From NCBI GenBank assembly GCA_964023275.1, contig OZ029923.1:6987729-7051728 (forward strand): a DNA stretch of 64,000 bases, in the 5' to 3' direction. This document shows positions 53,468 through 63,797 of this stretch, piece after piece. The notes below the pieces were generated by a model that worked only from the letters and a program-made list of their open reading frames with translations, ran no database searches and was not told the origin of the DNA. A program made the position numbers and the translations under genes. This stretch comes from Norana najaformis (Eukaryota; Annelida; Clitellata; Crassiclitellata; Hormogastridae). Position 1 is the first letter of the stretch; each line of letters starts with the position of its first letter.

Positions 53468-54183
53468 TGTACATGTAAAAGTGTAAACAACTAGAAGTAC
53501 TTCCGCTTAAATCAGCGGCTGAATTTATTAGGGTGTCAGTAAACGATGCCCCACATAAACTTAACGATTAAACGTAACATTTGGCCCGTTATATCATTTG
53601 TTGCCTTGACTTCAGACCCTAGAACCGCCCCTGGAAGTCGCCGGCTTTTCTACGGAGGGAGCTAAGTTTCAAAGCAGGCGGGCAACTGTCATTCGGTAGA
53701 ATGGCCGTTTAACCGTTGTCATGGTGACGACTGTCTTACGGTTTCGTTTTCAATCACGTGGCAGATTGAGCCGTTTAGTGACGGAAGCCAATTTCGAGCA
53801 AGTGGGTGACCGACATTTCCGTTGTCATGGCGACAATAATCTTCTTCTTGGGATAGGAAAGCGCGACCAAGTCGATCGATTCAGCGGAGGGTGTGTAATT
53901 GCACGGCCGCAGGTGAGTGGGAGACAAGCAACCGCTGGAATAGCAGGGATCAGACGGATATTAAGAACCGGGCTTCCGTTAAAAAGACAATGAATGTTGC
54001 CTGCCTATGAGACGGGACTAAGGCGAGAAGATATTACTGATCATCACTATAGACGATTCGGGCTTTGATTAGTCTTCCGTGGCTTCCCGAGCATCAATAT
54101 CTTTGGCAGTTTACTTGGCCGAAGTTTAGACGGTCAACTACACCATGGCTTGCGGTTAGGAAAATCCCACCTTATTGGTGGAC
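53468..54183. other. Repeat-poor patch with two X-box motifs
   Basis: GTTGTCATGGTGAC (53715-53728) and GTTGTCATGGCGAC (53821-53834) are 106 bp apart and fit the RFX X-box inverted-repeat consensus well. The 90-codon frame at 53721-53993 has no recognisable motif. Confidence 0.45.
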
Positions 54184-54400
54184 AAAGTGGGACGCGATGG
54201 CGTAGTGGTATGGTCTGTGCCTCGTAACCGGATGGCCGTGGGTTCGAATCTGCCTCAAGCCACTGCGTAGCTACCTTGGACAAGTTGCTCACCCACAATT
54301 GTCTGTGAGGAAGGCAACGGGAAACCATCTCACTCGTCACATCCCCGGGTGGCACAGAGCCAATGGACCTGCCTACGGGCACAAAACTCGTCATCATCAT
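54184..54400 (+). mobile_element. SINE D, tRNA-derived
   Basis: Head GACGCGATGGCGTAGTGGTA (A box), anticodon-loop-like CTCGTAACC, B-box GGGTTCGAATCTG. Body TTGGACAAGTTGCTCACCC, GGCAACGGGAAACCATCTC, ACTCGTCACATCCCC, ending (CATCAT)n. It is the only copy in the window and differs from SINEs A-C. It lacks the GGCGCTATA module. Confidence 0.75.
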
Positions 54401-54934
54401 CATCATCACTGATGGACAATGCGATCTTATTATTGAGCCTTGGGAATGTCTAAATTCACAACAGTAATGACTAGTAAAAGCAGGCACTAATGTACAAAGA
54501 ATGCTCCCTGACTGATAGAAGAGCACATCGCGAAACTTCAGTACAAAGGAAGGTCGGTACAAGTTAACCAAAAGCTCAAGGCGACCATTCAACGGGTGGT
54601 GCTGGTGAACGATTCACTCCATTGATGGCTCCATAGGGGAAATCAGGGGATCACACCCCAACCGAGCCCTTGGCCATCCCAAGACTCCCCAAAATTATAT
54701 GCTGCCAGCCAAAACTTGTCGACTATCACTTCGTCCATATTATTGTAGCCCTTTACTTTCGTGCATGCCATATGTATGCATGTATCTGAAAAATTATGCA
54801 GCGCCTTTAAATGCATGTCGAAAGCGCTGTAAACATGGCTATCTAAGAGTTCTAAAAGATGCGTATTAATTTTAGCTGAAAATGTTTTTGTTATGCGTCG
54901 GGAACGTTAAAAAACAGTCGAGACTTCGCTTCAG
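54401..54934. other. Unassigned; tail module at 54785-54835
   Basis: ATTATGCAGCGCCTTTAAATG and AAGCGCTGTAAACATGG form a tail pair like that at 1155-1225. No gene is recognised. Confidence 0.45.
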
Positions 54935-55115
54935 CCACCCAGCCAGCCACCCACCCACCCAGCCACTCACCCAGCCACCCACCCACCCACCCACCCAGCC
55001 ACCCACCCATAACCACCCACCCACCCAGCCATAACCACCCAGCCAGCCAGCTACCCACCCAGCCATAACCACCCACCCACCCAGCCACCCAGCCACCCAG
55101 CCATCCAGCCACGTA
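54935..55115. repeat. (CACC/CAGC)n microsatellite
   Basis: CCACCCACCCAGCCA units for 180 bp, with CATAACCACCCAC inserted four times at irregular intervals. Gly/Trp-rich minus-strand frames are artefacts. Confidence 0.95.
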
Positions 55116-55504
55116 TTAACACGCAAAAGCGCCACCTATGATCCATAACTACCTGTCGTTTTCATCGATTTCCTCGGTGGAGTATTATGCATCGGCGCCT
55201 TTTAACTTTAGAAACAGTGATAAACGACAATGAGGCGTTAATGTCGAACAAATTTTTGTGGTATTTCGGGACTTGGGACAGAACGCAGCTCGGTCGTAAA
55301 AATGTTCGTGCAACGGGGAAGATTTGCAGAGGATCAGCCGATCGGCGGATGCGTTCAAACGGCAACCAATCCTTTATAGTGCAAAAGGCCGCGGAAGATC
55401 ATAAATCTGCTTGCGTGATCCCATCCAAGAAAAGGACTAAATTTAGACGGAATAAACGAATAACTAAGATGTAGGCCCTTAACGAGGAACCACCAACGTT
55501 GACT
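55116..55504. other. Unassigned, with one 95-codon open frame
   Basis: 55187-55474 is open from ATG to stop and is not built from repeats. It is basic toward its C-terminus, but shows no recognisable motif. I do not call it a gene, though it is the least artefact-like unassigned frame in this part. Confidence 0.35.
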
Positions 55505-55795
55505 CCGCAGGTCTTTCACTCAAAACTGAAAACACTGTTCTTCCATAAATCCTATCCTGGTTCTTCCTTTTCCCCTATTCTCGATTTCCGGTTCAATTCC
55601 AAGCACCACCCACCATAGCTGTCCGACTCTGTGCCTGCCTGACTCTTGGATCTTGACCTGGAGCCGAGCCCTTCCTGCTTATCGATTTTGTTTTGACTGA
55701 ACGCCTGTGAATAAGCTGGTCCCGCGACTTAGCTTCCGTTGGGCGCTGTAGAAATCTCGAGCTTACGATTACGATTACAATTACTCAGGTGCCAA
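55505..55795 (+). pseudogene. LINE-alpha ORF2 C-terminus, 3' UTR and ATTACG tail
   Basis: The frame at 55514-55617 reads FHSKLKTLFFHKSYPG and FRFNSKHHPP, then TAG. The 3' UTR has TGGATCTTGACCTGGAGCC, CTTATCGATTTTGTTTTGAC, TGGGCGCTGTAGAAATCTCG and (ATTACG)n. It is the best preserved LINE-alpha end in the plus orientation. Confidence 0.85.
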
Positions 55796-56125
55796 GTTTT
55801 GCAGCTGTTGCAAAGCAGTAAAGCTTCCCAGCGCAAAACTTCTCAATGCTTGAACCACCTGTTTTTATTTGATTGATCTCTAGATTTGCGACGTGTCTTT
55901 AGGCGACAGATTGCGGAAATCGTTTATCGTTTATTAATCTCCTTTTCGTAATTTTCATAAATCGCATTCTATCCCGTCAGCCATTCAATCGATCATCCTT
56001 TGCTTGAGTCTCATAATTGCTCCCCACCATACCCTCCATTCTCGCCACCCCCCGTTCAGACCACGTTCTATTTCGTTCAGACAGCCAAGACAGCCTCTAG
56101 TCGTTCAAACGTTGCATATATTTGA
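55796..56125. other. Unassigned sequence
   Basis: No recognisable gene or repeat. Confidence 0.4.
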
Positions 56126-56191
56126 AACGGCATCAAAGCGAGTTATTACTCGAGAAATATATTTCCGGTAATAACTCGCTTTGATGCCGTT
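56126..56191. repeat. 66-bp near-perfect palindrome
   Basis: Perfect 24-bp inverted arms at 56126-56149 and 56168-56191 (AACGGCATCAAAGCGAG ... CTCGCTTTGATGCCGTT) enclose an 18-base loop that itself contains the palindrome GAAATATATTTC (56154-56165). No mismatches in the arms. Confidence 0.97.
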
Positions 56192-56469
56192 GGTATTTGC
56201 TTACTCGACTGACCGTCAGATGACGCTAGTGTCTCTCTATGAACGAATTCCTTCAAAGAGTAAGGACGAACTTGCACAGTGCACAACATCCGTTGATTCT
56301 ATTAACTCCGATATGCATGAAGTTCAATTCTGCACATCGTTGACAGGGACTCGAAATCTCAACATTTCTATAAGGCGAGGATTTGCTCGTAGTCCAGAGT
56401 AGAAGCGTGACTGTAGCCGTAACATCTTTATGGAGTAAGTTACCTAGTAAACTAATATACGTAAACTAT

Positions 56470-56525
56470 TACTCCGCATTACAAGCCAAGCGTTCTAATC
56501 AGTCGGCTACCGTGCCTCATTAAGA
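56470..56525 (-). mobile_element. SINE A head fragment
   Basis: On the minus strand: TGAGGCACGGTAGCCGAC, TTAGAACGCTTGGCTTG, TAATGCGGAG. Only the first 55 bp of the tRNA-like head remain. Confidence 0.65.
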
Positions 56526-56544
56526 CGCTGTATAACTTGCTTTC

Positions 56545-56652
56545 TATTAATCATCATAATCATCATCATCAGCAGCAGCATCATCAGCATCATATCATAA
56601 TCAGCAGCAGCATCAGCATCATCAGCATCATCAGCAACATCATCATAATCAT
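56545..56652. repeat. (ATC/AGC)n trinucleotide repeat
   Basis: CATCATAATCATC and AGCAGCAGCATCATC mosaics, the likely expanded tail of the adjacent minus-strand SINE A at 56653-56825. Confidence 0.9.
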
Positions 56653-56825
56653 AATTTCTGCATTTATAAAGGGTCACAGTCTAATGACTAAGCATCAATC
56701 GATGGCGCTGAGCAGTTGTGAGAGAAGGACTTGCTGAAGGTCCCTACACAGTAACCGTTTCAGGGGAGGTATACTCTCCCCATTACAAGCCAAGCGCTCT
56801 AACCAATCGGTTATCGTGGCCCACA
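56653..56825 (-). mobile_element. SINE A, near full length
   Basis: Minus strand: GGGCCACGATAACCGATTGG, AGCGCTTGGCTTGTAATGG, body CTCACAACTGCTCAGCGCC, ATCGATTGATGCTTAG, 3' end CCTTTATAAATGCAGAAATT and an ATC-rich tail. The B box is damaged by a short deletion (GAGAGTATACCTCCC). Confidence 0.8.
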
Positions 56826-57269
56826 CAATTATTGGATATACGATACAGTTATCGATGTTGCTAAGAAATTGCTCGCTAAGAAACGTTTTCTAAACCTGCA
56901 CAGAGTGGCTGAACGAAAGAAGGAAGGAAGGATCAAACATCCTTAATTCCCCTTATAGAATGAGCGAGAATTTTCCAGCAATGGTGGCAAACGTTTGGGA
57001 CTTTTGCGTGAATGCAATAAGAGTCCAAAGCAAAGCCTGGCTCTAAGCCCCAAGAAGTTGCCTAATGCTAGACAAGCCATATTGATTAGTAAGCGTTCGG
57101 GACTCGAGGTCACACTTAAGTCTGCACTGCTCCTAGGAAACAGTTACCAAGGCCTGCTAGGAAACAGTTGCCAAGGGTAGATTCGGAGGGGACAATCCGG
57201 CCTTGTGCCCATTTCAATTTTCACAACGCACCTACCAGTCCACACTCCGGCCCATTAGATTATATAAGA
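56826..57269. other. Unassigned; 23-bp direct duplication at 57133-57178
   Basis: CTAGGAAACAGTTACCAAGG and CTAGGAAACAGTTGCCAAGG lie side by side. No gene is recognised. Confidence 0.5.
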
Positions 57270-57610
57270 AATAAATAATATGTACACGTCATATATAACG
57301 CCTACATAAATATACATAGTATATCCATACATTTACAGACAAATTTACACTTGTACACATTCATATTAGATATGTATATATATCTTCTTATGCGCACCTA
57401 CATGTTATACACATTCTTTTGACATGTATAGACCAGTACATAATTATATATTACGCATATATGTATACATGCATATGTATACACATAAACATTTATATAC
57501 CTAAATTATATATGGAGTAATATTTATATGCATGCATGTATAGGCCTATATATCCATATATCTATGTACATTCATATATAGGTAAAAATAGATTCATTAA
57601 TATGCATGTG
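57270..57610. repeat. AT-rich degenerate TATACAT sequence
   Basis: Loose TATACATA/ATATGTATA repeats for about 340 bp, including a tail-like ATATATAACGCCTAC at 57292. Confidence 0.7.
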
Positions 57611-58254
57611 TAGGCAGGCCGTGCTACCTATTCTTAGATGTCACCATTATAGCTGATCCCCTATAAGAGCACAAGATGTCGTGACCGTTCTGTCGCCTTC
57701 CATTTTAATATTCGTCTGCACCATTCATCAACCCTTCCGCCTTTCAACCACCTGCAAAGAATCTCCAGACAGGGTGTAGCCTCAATTGCGAACACTGTCT
57801 GGCGACAGACCACATTAATTCCGGCCTACATCAGTCTCATCCTTCTGTATGGCTACCACTAAAACATTCACAACTGCCTGGCTGTAAACCACGCCGATTG
57901 CTTTTGCAGTTTCACCAGACATATAATTATAGATGCATGCGGATTTTTGTAGTCTCAAAAGTGACTAACGTTGACAGACATTCACCGAAGCGTGTATATA
58001 TAGGCCTACTGATAGGGCTAATGGGAAGAGATTAGTCGCTGGGTTGGCGGCCTTTTTAAGACCGGCTTCGATTTGAGAGCGATCAGGGGGTCTGATTCTA
58101 GGCCTATATTCTAGGCTTAGGCCTAGGCACGTTCATACAGCGACGGTCGTAACATAAGACGAAGGTTAAAAGGTCAGTGGTAATCTGCTACATTCGCTGA
58201 CTGATATCGTGCTCACTTTTTTAACGGAAACCTTCATCTCACTGTTTCGCGTTT
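57611..58254. other. Unassigned sequence
   Basis: No recognised gene or repeat apart from CTAGGCCTA palindromes near 58095-58125. Confidence 0.4.
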
Positions 58255-58330
58255 ATTGTCGTCGTAGTCATAATCATCATGAATCATGACTATCACGAAC
58301 ATCAACATTTTATCATCCTTCGTCGGCACC

Positions 58331-58361
<31 letters not shown>

Positions 58362-58580
58362 GTAACAGCAGCAGAATCAATATCATCATTGTTATCTTCA
58401 TTGTTATCATCAGCATTGTCATTATCATCATCATCGTCGTTGTCGTCGTCATCATCGCCATCATCCTTATCATCGTCAGCAGCAGCATCATCATTATTAT
58501 CATAATATTATTTTTCTACCTTCTCCTCCTTATCATCTTCAGCATCATCAGCATCGTCGTCGTCATCATCATCATGTAGG
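58255..58580. repeat. (ATC)n/(GTC)n trinucleotide repeat
   Basis: CATCATCAT, GTCGTCGTC and AGCAGCAGC mosaics over 320 bp. The Ile/Val/Met-rich frames are artefacts. Confidence 0.93.
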
Positions 58581-59884
58581 TCTGTGCAGTCTAGATAAGC
58601 CAATGTAGTCGCGACTGAAGTCCTTTAGTCTCAGCGACTAACAACTGCCTAAGAGTTGGGTCGCAGAGCAGTGTTCAGCATAAAGAAGATTGGCCAAAGA
58701 ACTAATTAAGACAGATTGCCGGAACAGTCATACATAATCAGACTGACGTAACACAGAGGCTAATTAATCAAGCGTAATGAGGACCGCACGTGCTAATGAA
58801 AGGCAAGGGGTAAAGGTAACACATCTGTTTGCACACCTCTGTAGAAACTCCTTAGGCGTTTTCTACCGAGGTCGTAGGATCAGTCTGGCTGAGGCGCACA
58901 TAAGATCTCAGCAATCCAACCACAGGACACCTCACTGATCTTTCCACTTGAAATGCTATCTTTCGACAACCCCACTGACTTGAAGCAGCGCTCGTGAATA
59001 AGCTGGTGCCCTGCGCTTCGTTTTTGAAGTAAATTTCGAGTTTATGATTACGATAACGATTAACCGACCAATGAAGGATGGAGGCCTGAGTTGGCGCCAG
59101 GTTCTTGAGACGGTCCCTTTGTAACGCCTTTGAAGAGGTCAGTTTATGTCATGCCATGAGAAATGGCGCTACATAAATGCAGGGAAATTATAAGAAATAC
59201 TCAATTAAGAAAAATCACTAAGGAATAAGTCAAGTCATGCTAAATGGGCGCTACATAAATACACGGAAATCATAAGAAAGACACAGTTAAGAAAAAATCA
59301 CTAAGGAATAAATTTAACGTAGACGTAAAAACACAGCGAACCGGAATACATTGCAGACATTCAAGAGATTTTTCAATAACTGGGCCAAACGACTCGTTAA
59401 TTATCGCTGCAATTAATACAGCAAGATATATACCTAAAAGTCTATATTTACACGGATTAAGCTATAAATATGCTCTATTAATAAACTCAAATTAATCACA
59501 CAGCGCGAGAAGAACATTAACAGACCATAAGGGTCAACCAATTATATGCAACGATGTGATGGACCAAATACGCTATGATGTACATCCTGGGCTTTCAGAT
59601 ATTAACGAAAGGTACTACAAAATGTCTAAACACATATTCAGTGTAAAAACATATTCATTGAATTCATTGAATTCAATGAATTGTGTACTTTTAATCATAA
59701 ATTTATATAGCACAACTTACTGTGTACTTTTAATCACAAAATACATAGCGCCACTTCTCAGAGACTTACCGAAAAGAGGCGAAGAATGGCCAAGAAGCTC
59801 ATATATATCGCAGATTTACCATATAAGTATATATTCTTGCACGCATTAATATATAGGTCCTACATACTTATTATGAACTCTGCC
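58581..59884. other. Unassigned, with LINE-alpha tail remnant and tail modules
   Basis: 58980-59070 has GTGAATAAGCTGGTGCCC and ATTACGATAACGATTA, a decayed LINE-alpha end. AATGGCGCTACATAAATGC at 59162 and GGGCGCTACATAAATACACGG at 59247 are tail modules inside an 83-bp duplication. A TTGAATTCATTGAATTCAATG palindrome lies near 59655. Confidence 0.5.
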
Positions 59885-59995
59885 ACTGCCTTTAGTCCGG
59901 TAGTGCCAGTTCCAAGGCTGGATAAAGGAGGAGGGCGACGTCAACGGCCTTTGATGTCATAAGATGTCTTTAAACATTGGAACTACTACTTATTA
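59885..59995 (-). repeat. Dispersed repeat, copy 2
   Basis: Reverse complement of 35672-35785: GTAGTGCCAGTTCCAAGGC, TGGATAAAGGAGGAGGGCG, ACGTCAACGGCCTTTGATG. Boundaries of the element are unknown. Confidence 0.8.
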
Positions 59996-60019
59996 CTTTG
60001 TGTAAGCTGAGGCCTGATT

Positions 60020-60080
60020 GTGTGTGTGTGTGTGTTAGTGTGTGTGTTGGTGTGTGTGTTAGTGTGTTTGTGTGTGTGTC
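60020..60080. repeat. (GT)n microsatellite
   Basis: TGTGTGTG with TTAG/TTGG interruptions every 14-16 bp. Confidence 0.93.
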
Positions 60081-60094
60081 CAGATTCAATAGGT

Positions 60095-60200
60095 AAGCCG
60101 AGTCTCGGTCTGTTTCGCCTGTTGGTCCCGAACTGACGTCTTCAAATTACTTGTCGCAGTCACGTTCGATTGGCGGAATTACGCATCTCGGGTTTAAGAA
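60095..60200 (+). repeat. Dispersed repeat shared with 62455-62575
   Basis: CTTCAAATTACTTGTCGCAG, TCACGTTCGATTGGCGGAATT and GCATCTCGGGTTTAAG parallel CTTCAACTCATTAGTCACAA, CCACGTTCGATTTGCAGAATT and GCACCTTTTGAGGTTAG. Same orientation, about 75% alike by eye. Confidence 0.6.
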
Positions 60201-60279
60201 TTGAAAGACGTCGATATTCAATACATGAATGCATAAAATATCACATACGCATAAGGATTGGCTCTTCAATCCGTCTGCA

Positions 60280-60417
60280 AGTCCATCCATCCTATCATCC
60301 AATCATCCATCCAGCCAGCCATTCATCCATCCATTCATCCGTCCACCCAATCATCCATCCACCCACCCATCCGACAGTCCGTCCGTCCGTCCGTCCATCC
60401 ATCCGTCTATACATCCG
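60280..60417. repeat. (CATC)n microsatellite
   Basis: CATCCATCC with CGTC and CACC variants. It ends where SINE A begins. Confidence 0.94.
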
Positions 60418-60582
60418 TGGGGCACGGTAGCGAACTGGTTATAGTGCTCGGCTTGTAACGAGGAGAGTATGGGTTCGAGCCTCCTCCCCTGAGACGGTTA
60501 CTCGAGCAAGTCCTTCACTCACAATATCTCATCGCTACAGTCATTAGATAGTGGCGCTTAATAAATGTAGAAAATAAATCCA
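60418..60582 (+). mobile_element. SINE A inserted in a (CATC)n array
   Basis: Head GGGGCACGGTAGCGAACTGG, TGCTCGGCTTGTAACGAGG, intact B-box GGGTTCGAGCCTCC. Body CACTCACAATATCTCATCGC, end GTGGCGCTTAATAAATGTAG plus AAAATAAA. CATC repeats flank it on both sides, so the target was a microsatellite or the tail seeded one. Confidence 0.88.
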
Positions 60583-60830
60583 TCCATCTTGCTCTCTATC
60601 ATGCATCCACCTGACCCCCACCCATCCAACCCTGTCTATCATATATCCAAACTCACCCACCAACCTACCCAAGTCTCATCCATCAACCCACCTCTCCGTC
60701 CTTCCTTTCATCCATCCATCCATTCATCTACCATCCATTCATCCATCCATCCATCCATCCATCCATCCATCCATCCATCCATCCACCCATCCATCCGTCC
60801 ATCCATCCATCCATCCATCCATCCAACACC
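60583..60830. repeat. (CATC)n microsatellite
   Basis: Irregular CATCCACC sequence, then a pure CATC run at about 60740-60825. Confidence 0.95.
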
Positions 60831-61435
60831 ACACACGAGCCACCGACCGATTTCAGCGTTCTTGCAGCCTTTTTTTGAAGGAACCTTAACCAATGACTAA
60901 ATAAATGACCTGCTTCCTGTCTGGAGAGCCCGGATGTGGCCTAAGCCTATCACGAAGATATAGCGCGCCGAAGTAAGTGCATGGACAATGATGAAGTGGG
61001 CAACATGACAAATGCACGCTGTAGAGTACGCAATTCGCAGACTGGAGAGCGGGGGAATAATAATACGTGAGCGAGATATGAAATTATACGGGAAATGACA
61101 AGCCCGTTAGAAACGCCTAGCTTATGGGCTCACACACAAACATAATAAGATATTGCGTAATATTCTGGCATAAAGCCAAGCCTTAAATAGCTTTGGCAAC
61201 ACGCGCATGTCCGCTTTCGCAGACACGTTCGCGCTTGCAAATACGAGTCTATTCGGAATTGCTCTGCTATGGTGGCGAGTAAGTCGAGCGATCTATAATA
61301 GAAACTAACTGAAAAACTGTTCGAAGATTCGTCCCTTTTAGAGTAGCCCCTCGAGACAGCCATGGGTACGGAGTAATAACGATTTCATTTGTATGAGAGG
61401 CGGTACTCATTTTATGTCAGGTTCGCTAGAGGGCG
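60831..61435. other. Unassigned sequence
   Basis: No recognisable gene or repeat. Confidence 0.4.
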
Positions 61436-62274
61436 ATTGTAATTGTAATAGTAATTTGAGATTTATAAAGCGCCTCTTAGAGCATAAACTCAACAGAGGT
61501 GCTTCCGACCCGAAAAAGTAAAATCACCGTTGAACAGTACAGTCTTCAGGCGCCTGCGGAACATTGAGAGGGGGAGAGAAAGGAGCTCAAGTCGCAATTC
61601 TCGAGGGAGACGATTCCAGCAATTGGGACCAACGTAGGCAAAGCTTCTGGACTGGTCTGCAGTGGTACGCATGCGAGGGACAAACAGGAGATCTTGAGTG
61701 GCCGAGCGAAGGTTGCTACGGCCCGGCAACGAGGAGACCAAAGTGCAGAAGTCCACGAGGTAAAGGGGAGCAGAGCCAAGAACACAATTGCGCATGAGAG
61801 AGAGGATCTTAAAGGGACACGCTACTGGACGGGAAGCCAGTGAAGAGTGTCACGAATATAAGACGCGATGTGGCCATACTTTGGAATGCCCCCTATGAGA
61901 CGAGCAGCAGAGTTGAGCACAGATTGTAGCTTAGCAGTGTTGGCAAGCGATAGCCCGGTAAAGATGGCGTTCCCAAAGTCAACCCTGGTGCAAATGAGGG
62001 CATGGACCAGCATGGAGATAGCGTGAAAGGAAAGAGTACGGCGAATGGTACGGAGCTGACGAAGATGGTAAAAACAAGAGCGAGAGACGCTGTTAACATG
62101 AGCAGACAGGGAAAGCTCCTGATCCAGTACAACCCCGAGATCCCGGACCGTAGTAGAGAAGGAGATATCTTGATATGTGCAACAGTAATCTGGAGTTATC
62201 TTTATTATTTGAACCCACAACCTATGGGTCGACAGTGCTGCACGTTGATCAGTAGACCATCGTGCACTATTCAA
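61436..62274 (-). pseudogene. LINE-beta, C-terminal half of ORF2 with 3' UTR
   Basis: The minus-strand frame from about 62190 has TTVRDLGVVLDQELSL, SCFYHLRQLRTI, LQSVLNSAARLIGGI and LHWLPVQ, then TAG where Gln is usual (61818-61820 region). A one-base deletion shifts the frame to LSLMRNCVLGSAPLYL, AYVGPNCWNRLPRELR and FRRRLKTVLF, stopping at 61490. These are CR1-type ORF2 motifs downstream of the RT catalytic core. The 3' UTR ends AGAGGCGCTTTATAAATCTC and (ATTACA)n at 61436. The RT core itself is absent. Confidence 0.88.
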
Positions 62275-62454
62275 TGCTATTGTAACAGTGCTTTTATAAT
62301 TCTACAAAAGAGGCGCGATATGATTACGATGCACAAAGCTTGATCAACGGTTGCTCCCAAGCAAAACCGATAAGCTTTCTAAACCAAACTAAGAAACTTT
62401 CTAAATAAAACCTTGAATTTTTCTAAGAAAAACTTAGTTCGGTCGAGGCTAAAA

Positions 62455-62656
62455 ACTTGAAACGAAGTCTTCAACTCATTAGTCACAACCACGTTCGATT
62501 TGCAGAATTTTGCACCTTTTGAGGTTAGTTTCAACTTAAACTCGGTTGGACGGACTCGGCTATAAACTGAATACCCGCCCTTATAAGCCGAGACTAAGAA
62601 AATGTAGTCGCTAGTACTCCTACCAATGGCCGTCCTTACAAGGGATTAGTTTCACG
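62455..62656 (+). repeat. Dispersed repeat shared with 60095-60200 and 62925-62995
   Basis: The first part matches 60095-60200. The second part (TTATAAGCCGAGACTAAG, AAAATGTAGTCGCTAGTAC, AATGGCCGTCC) matches TTATAAGCCGAGGCCCGG, AAAATGAAGTCGCTATTAC, AATGGCCGTCTC at about 62932-62990. The element's ends are not clear. Confidence 0.6.
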
Positions 62657-62826
62657 CAGTGGCCGATTCAGCTATAGGCGTCTTGGGCGGTTCGCCTCTC
62701 CTGCGCCCCTCTTGGTTATATGCCGAAGCCCCTCAGACCAGACCCCTGCATAGTGGGACTGCCAGAATGTGGCCCCCCTCTGGAAACGCTCTTGCCCCCA
62801 CGCAAGCAATCCTGGAGCCGCTACTG
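62657..62826. mobile_element. hAT-like MITE, 170 bp
   Basis: CAGTGGCCGAT at the left and the mutated inverted end AGCCGCTACTG at the right. The interior matches 53320-53467 with a 20-bp extra segment (TTGGTTATATGCCG). Non-coding, older than the first copy judging by its damaged ends. Confidence 0.78.
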
Positions 62827-63394
62827 TTTCTAATTAAACTAGTTCAATCGAAATCGGCTGTAAAATGACTGATAGCTAGCGCTTCGTACCCTTGGCTGTA
62901 TTTTGGAGTGAGCCCAAAGGGATCGGTCTTCTTATAAGCCGAGGCCCGGAAAATGAAGTCGCTATTACGCCATATAAATGGCCGTCTCTTGTTTTTAGTT
63001 TCAAAGGAAAACCGATAATTCGACCTAAAGCTAAGTATGCTGGACTCCAATCCTTCGTTATAGAAAAACGAGTACATTTACATTTATATTTAAGGTCGTG
63101 ATTTCGATTTACCATCATGATAAAATTAGACTTCAAGATTTCTGTTTACTAGCGACCCCTAACGAACTTAGCAATAACAACGAACGGATGGCGGAATAGT
63201 TTCTATGGATAAGAGGTTTAGCTGTAGTTAGACTTAAAGAGAGAAGAGATTTAACTATATTTAGACTCAACGGGAGAAAAAAGTCAACTGCAATCGCAGA
63301 CCTCGTATTTCTTCAACGCGCAAAAACTAAGTGGATTGATATCTCTTAGTGATAGGCGGGGAGGAAAGGGATTAGCCGTCTGCTTCATGTAACC
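62827..63394. other. Unassigned; dispersed-repeat copy at 62925-62995
   Basis: Besides that copy, TATAGAAAAACGAGTACATTTACATTTA at about 63060-63088 resembles the SINE C tail. Two copies of GAGATTTAACTATA/GAGGTTTAGCTGTA near 63213-63260 form a short duplication. Confidence 0.45.
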
Positions 63395-63490
63395 ATCCGC
63401 CGCATTTAGCGCTCTGGAATAAGCTGGTGCACTACGCTTAGCTTTCAGAAGGGGTTAGAAATGTACGAGTTTAGGATTACGATTACGATG
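63395..63490 (+). repeat. LINE-alpha 3' UTR, diverged
   Basis: GGAATAAGCTGGTGCACTAC, TAGCTTTCAGAAGG, then GAGTTTAGGATTACGATTACG. Only the last 90 bp of the family are recognisable. Confidence 0.65.
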
Positions 63491-63689
63491 CTGAGGCCAA
63501 ACCGAAGACTTCCACCATGAGGAATGTTTTCTTTCTTATTCACTGTTAATGCGGACATTCACCCTGACGTTGGCTTAAGGACTATTCTTATCAAACAATC
63601 TCAAAGATCGATAACTCTCGGTGATTTCATTGTCAAAGTTGTCGGGGTGGTAGCTCCCACGGTACGAGTTCTTGTGCAAACAATCTTAC

Positions 63690-63797
63690 GACCGAACACT
63701 TTTGCCTATCGATTTTGTTTTGACTGAGCGCCTGGGATTAGGCTGGGCCCCGTGACGTGGGCGCTATATAAATCTCGGGATTACGATTACGAGTATT
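63690..63797 (+). repeat. LINE-alpha 3' end
   Basis: GAACACTTTTGCCTATCG, ATTTTGTTTTGACTGAGCGCC, GGGCGCTATATAAATCTCGG and (ATTACG)2. The AATAAGCTGG part is altered to GATTAGGCTGGG. Confidence 0.78.

Noticed and set aside
55187..55474. 95-codon basic open frame as a gene
   Set aside because: ATG to stop and not repetitive, but there is no recognisable motif or conserved copy. One such frame is expected by chance in 64 kb.
60418..60490. Functional tRNA gene
   Set aside because: A and B boxes are good, but the acceptor stem does not pair, and the sequence continues into the shared SINE A body. The same holds for 8770-8844, 54184-54255 and 10448-10516.
61564..61797. Plus-strand frame over the LINE-beta fragment
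   Set aside because: Shadow of the minus-strand ORF2, which carries the recognisable CR1-type motifs.
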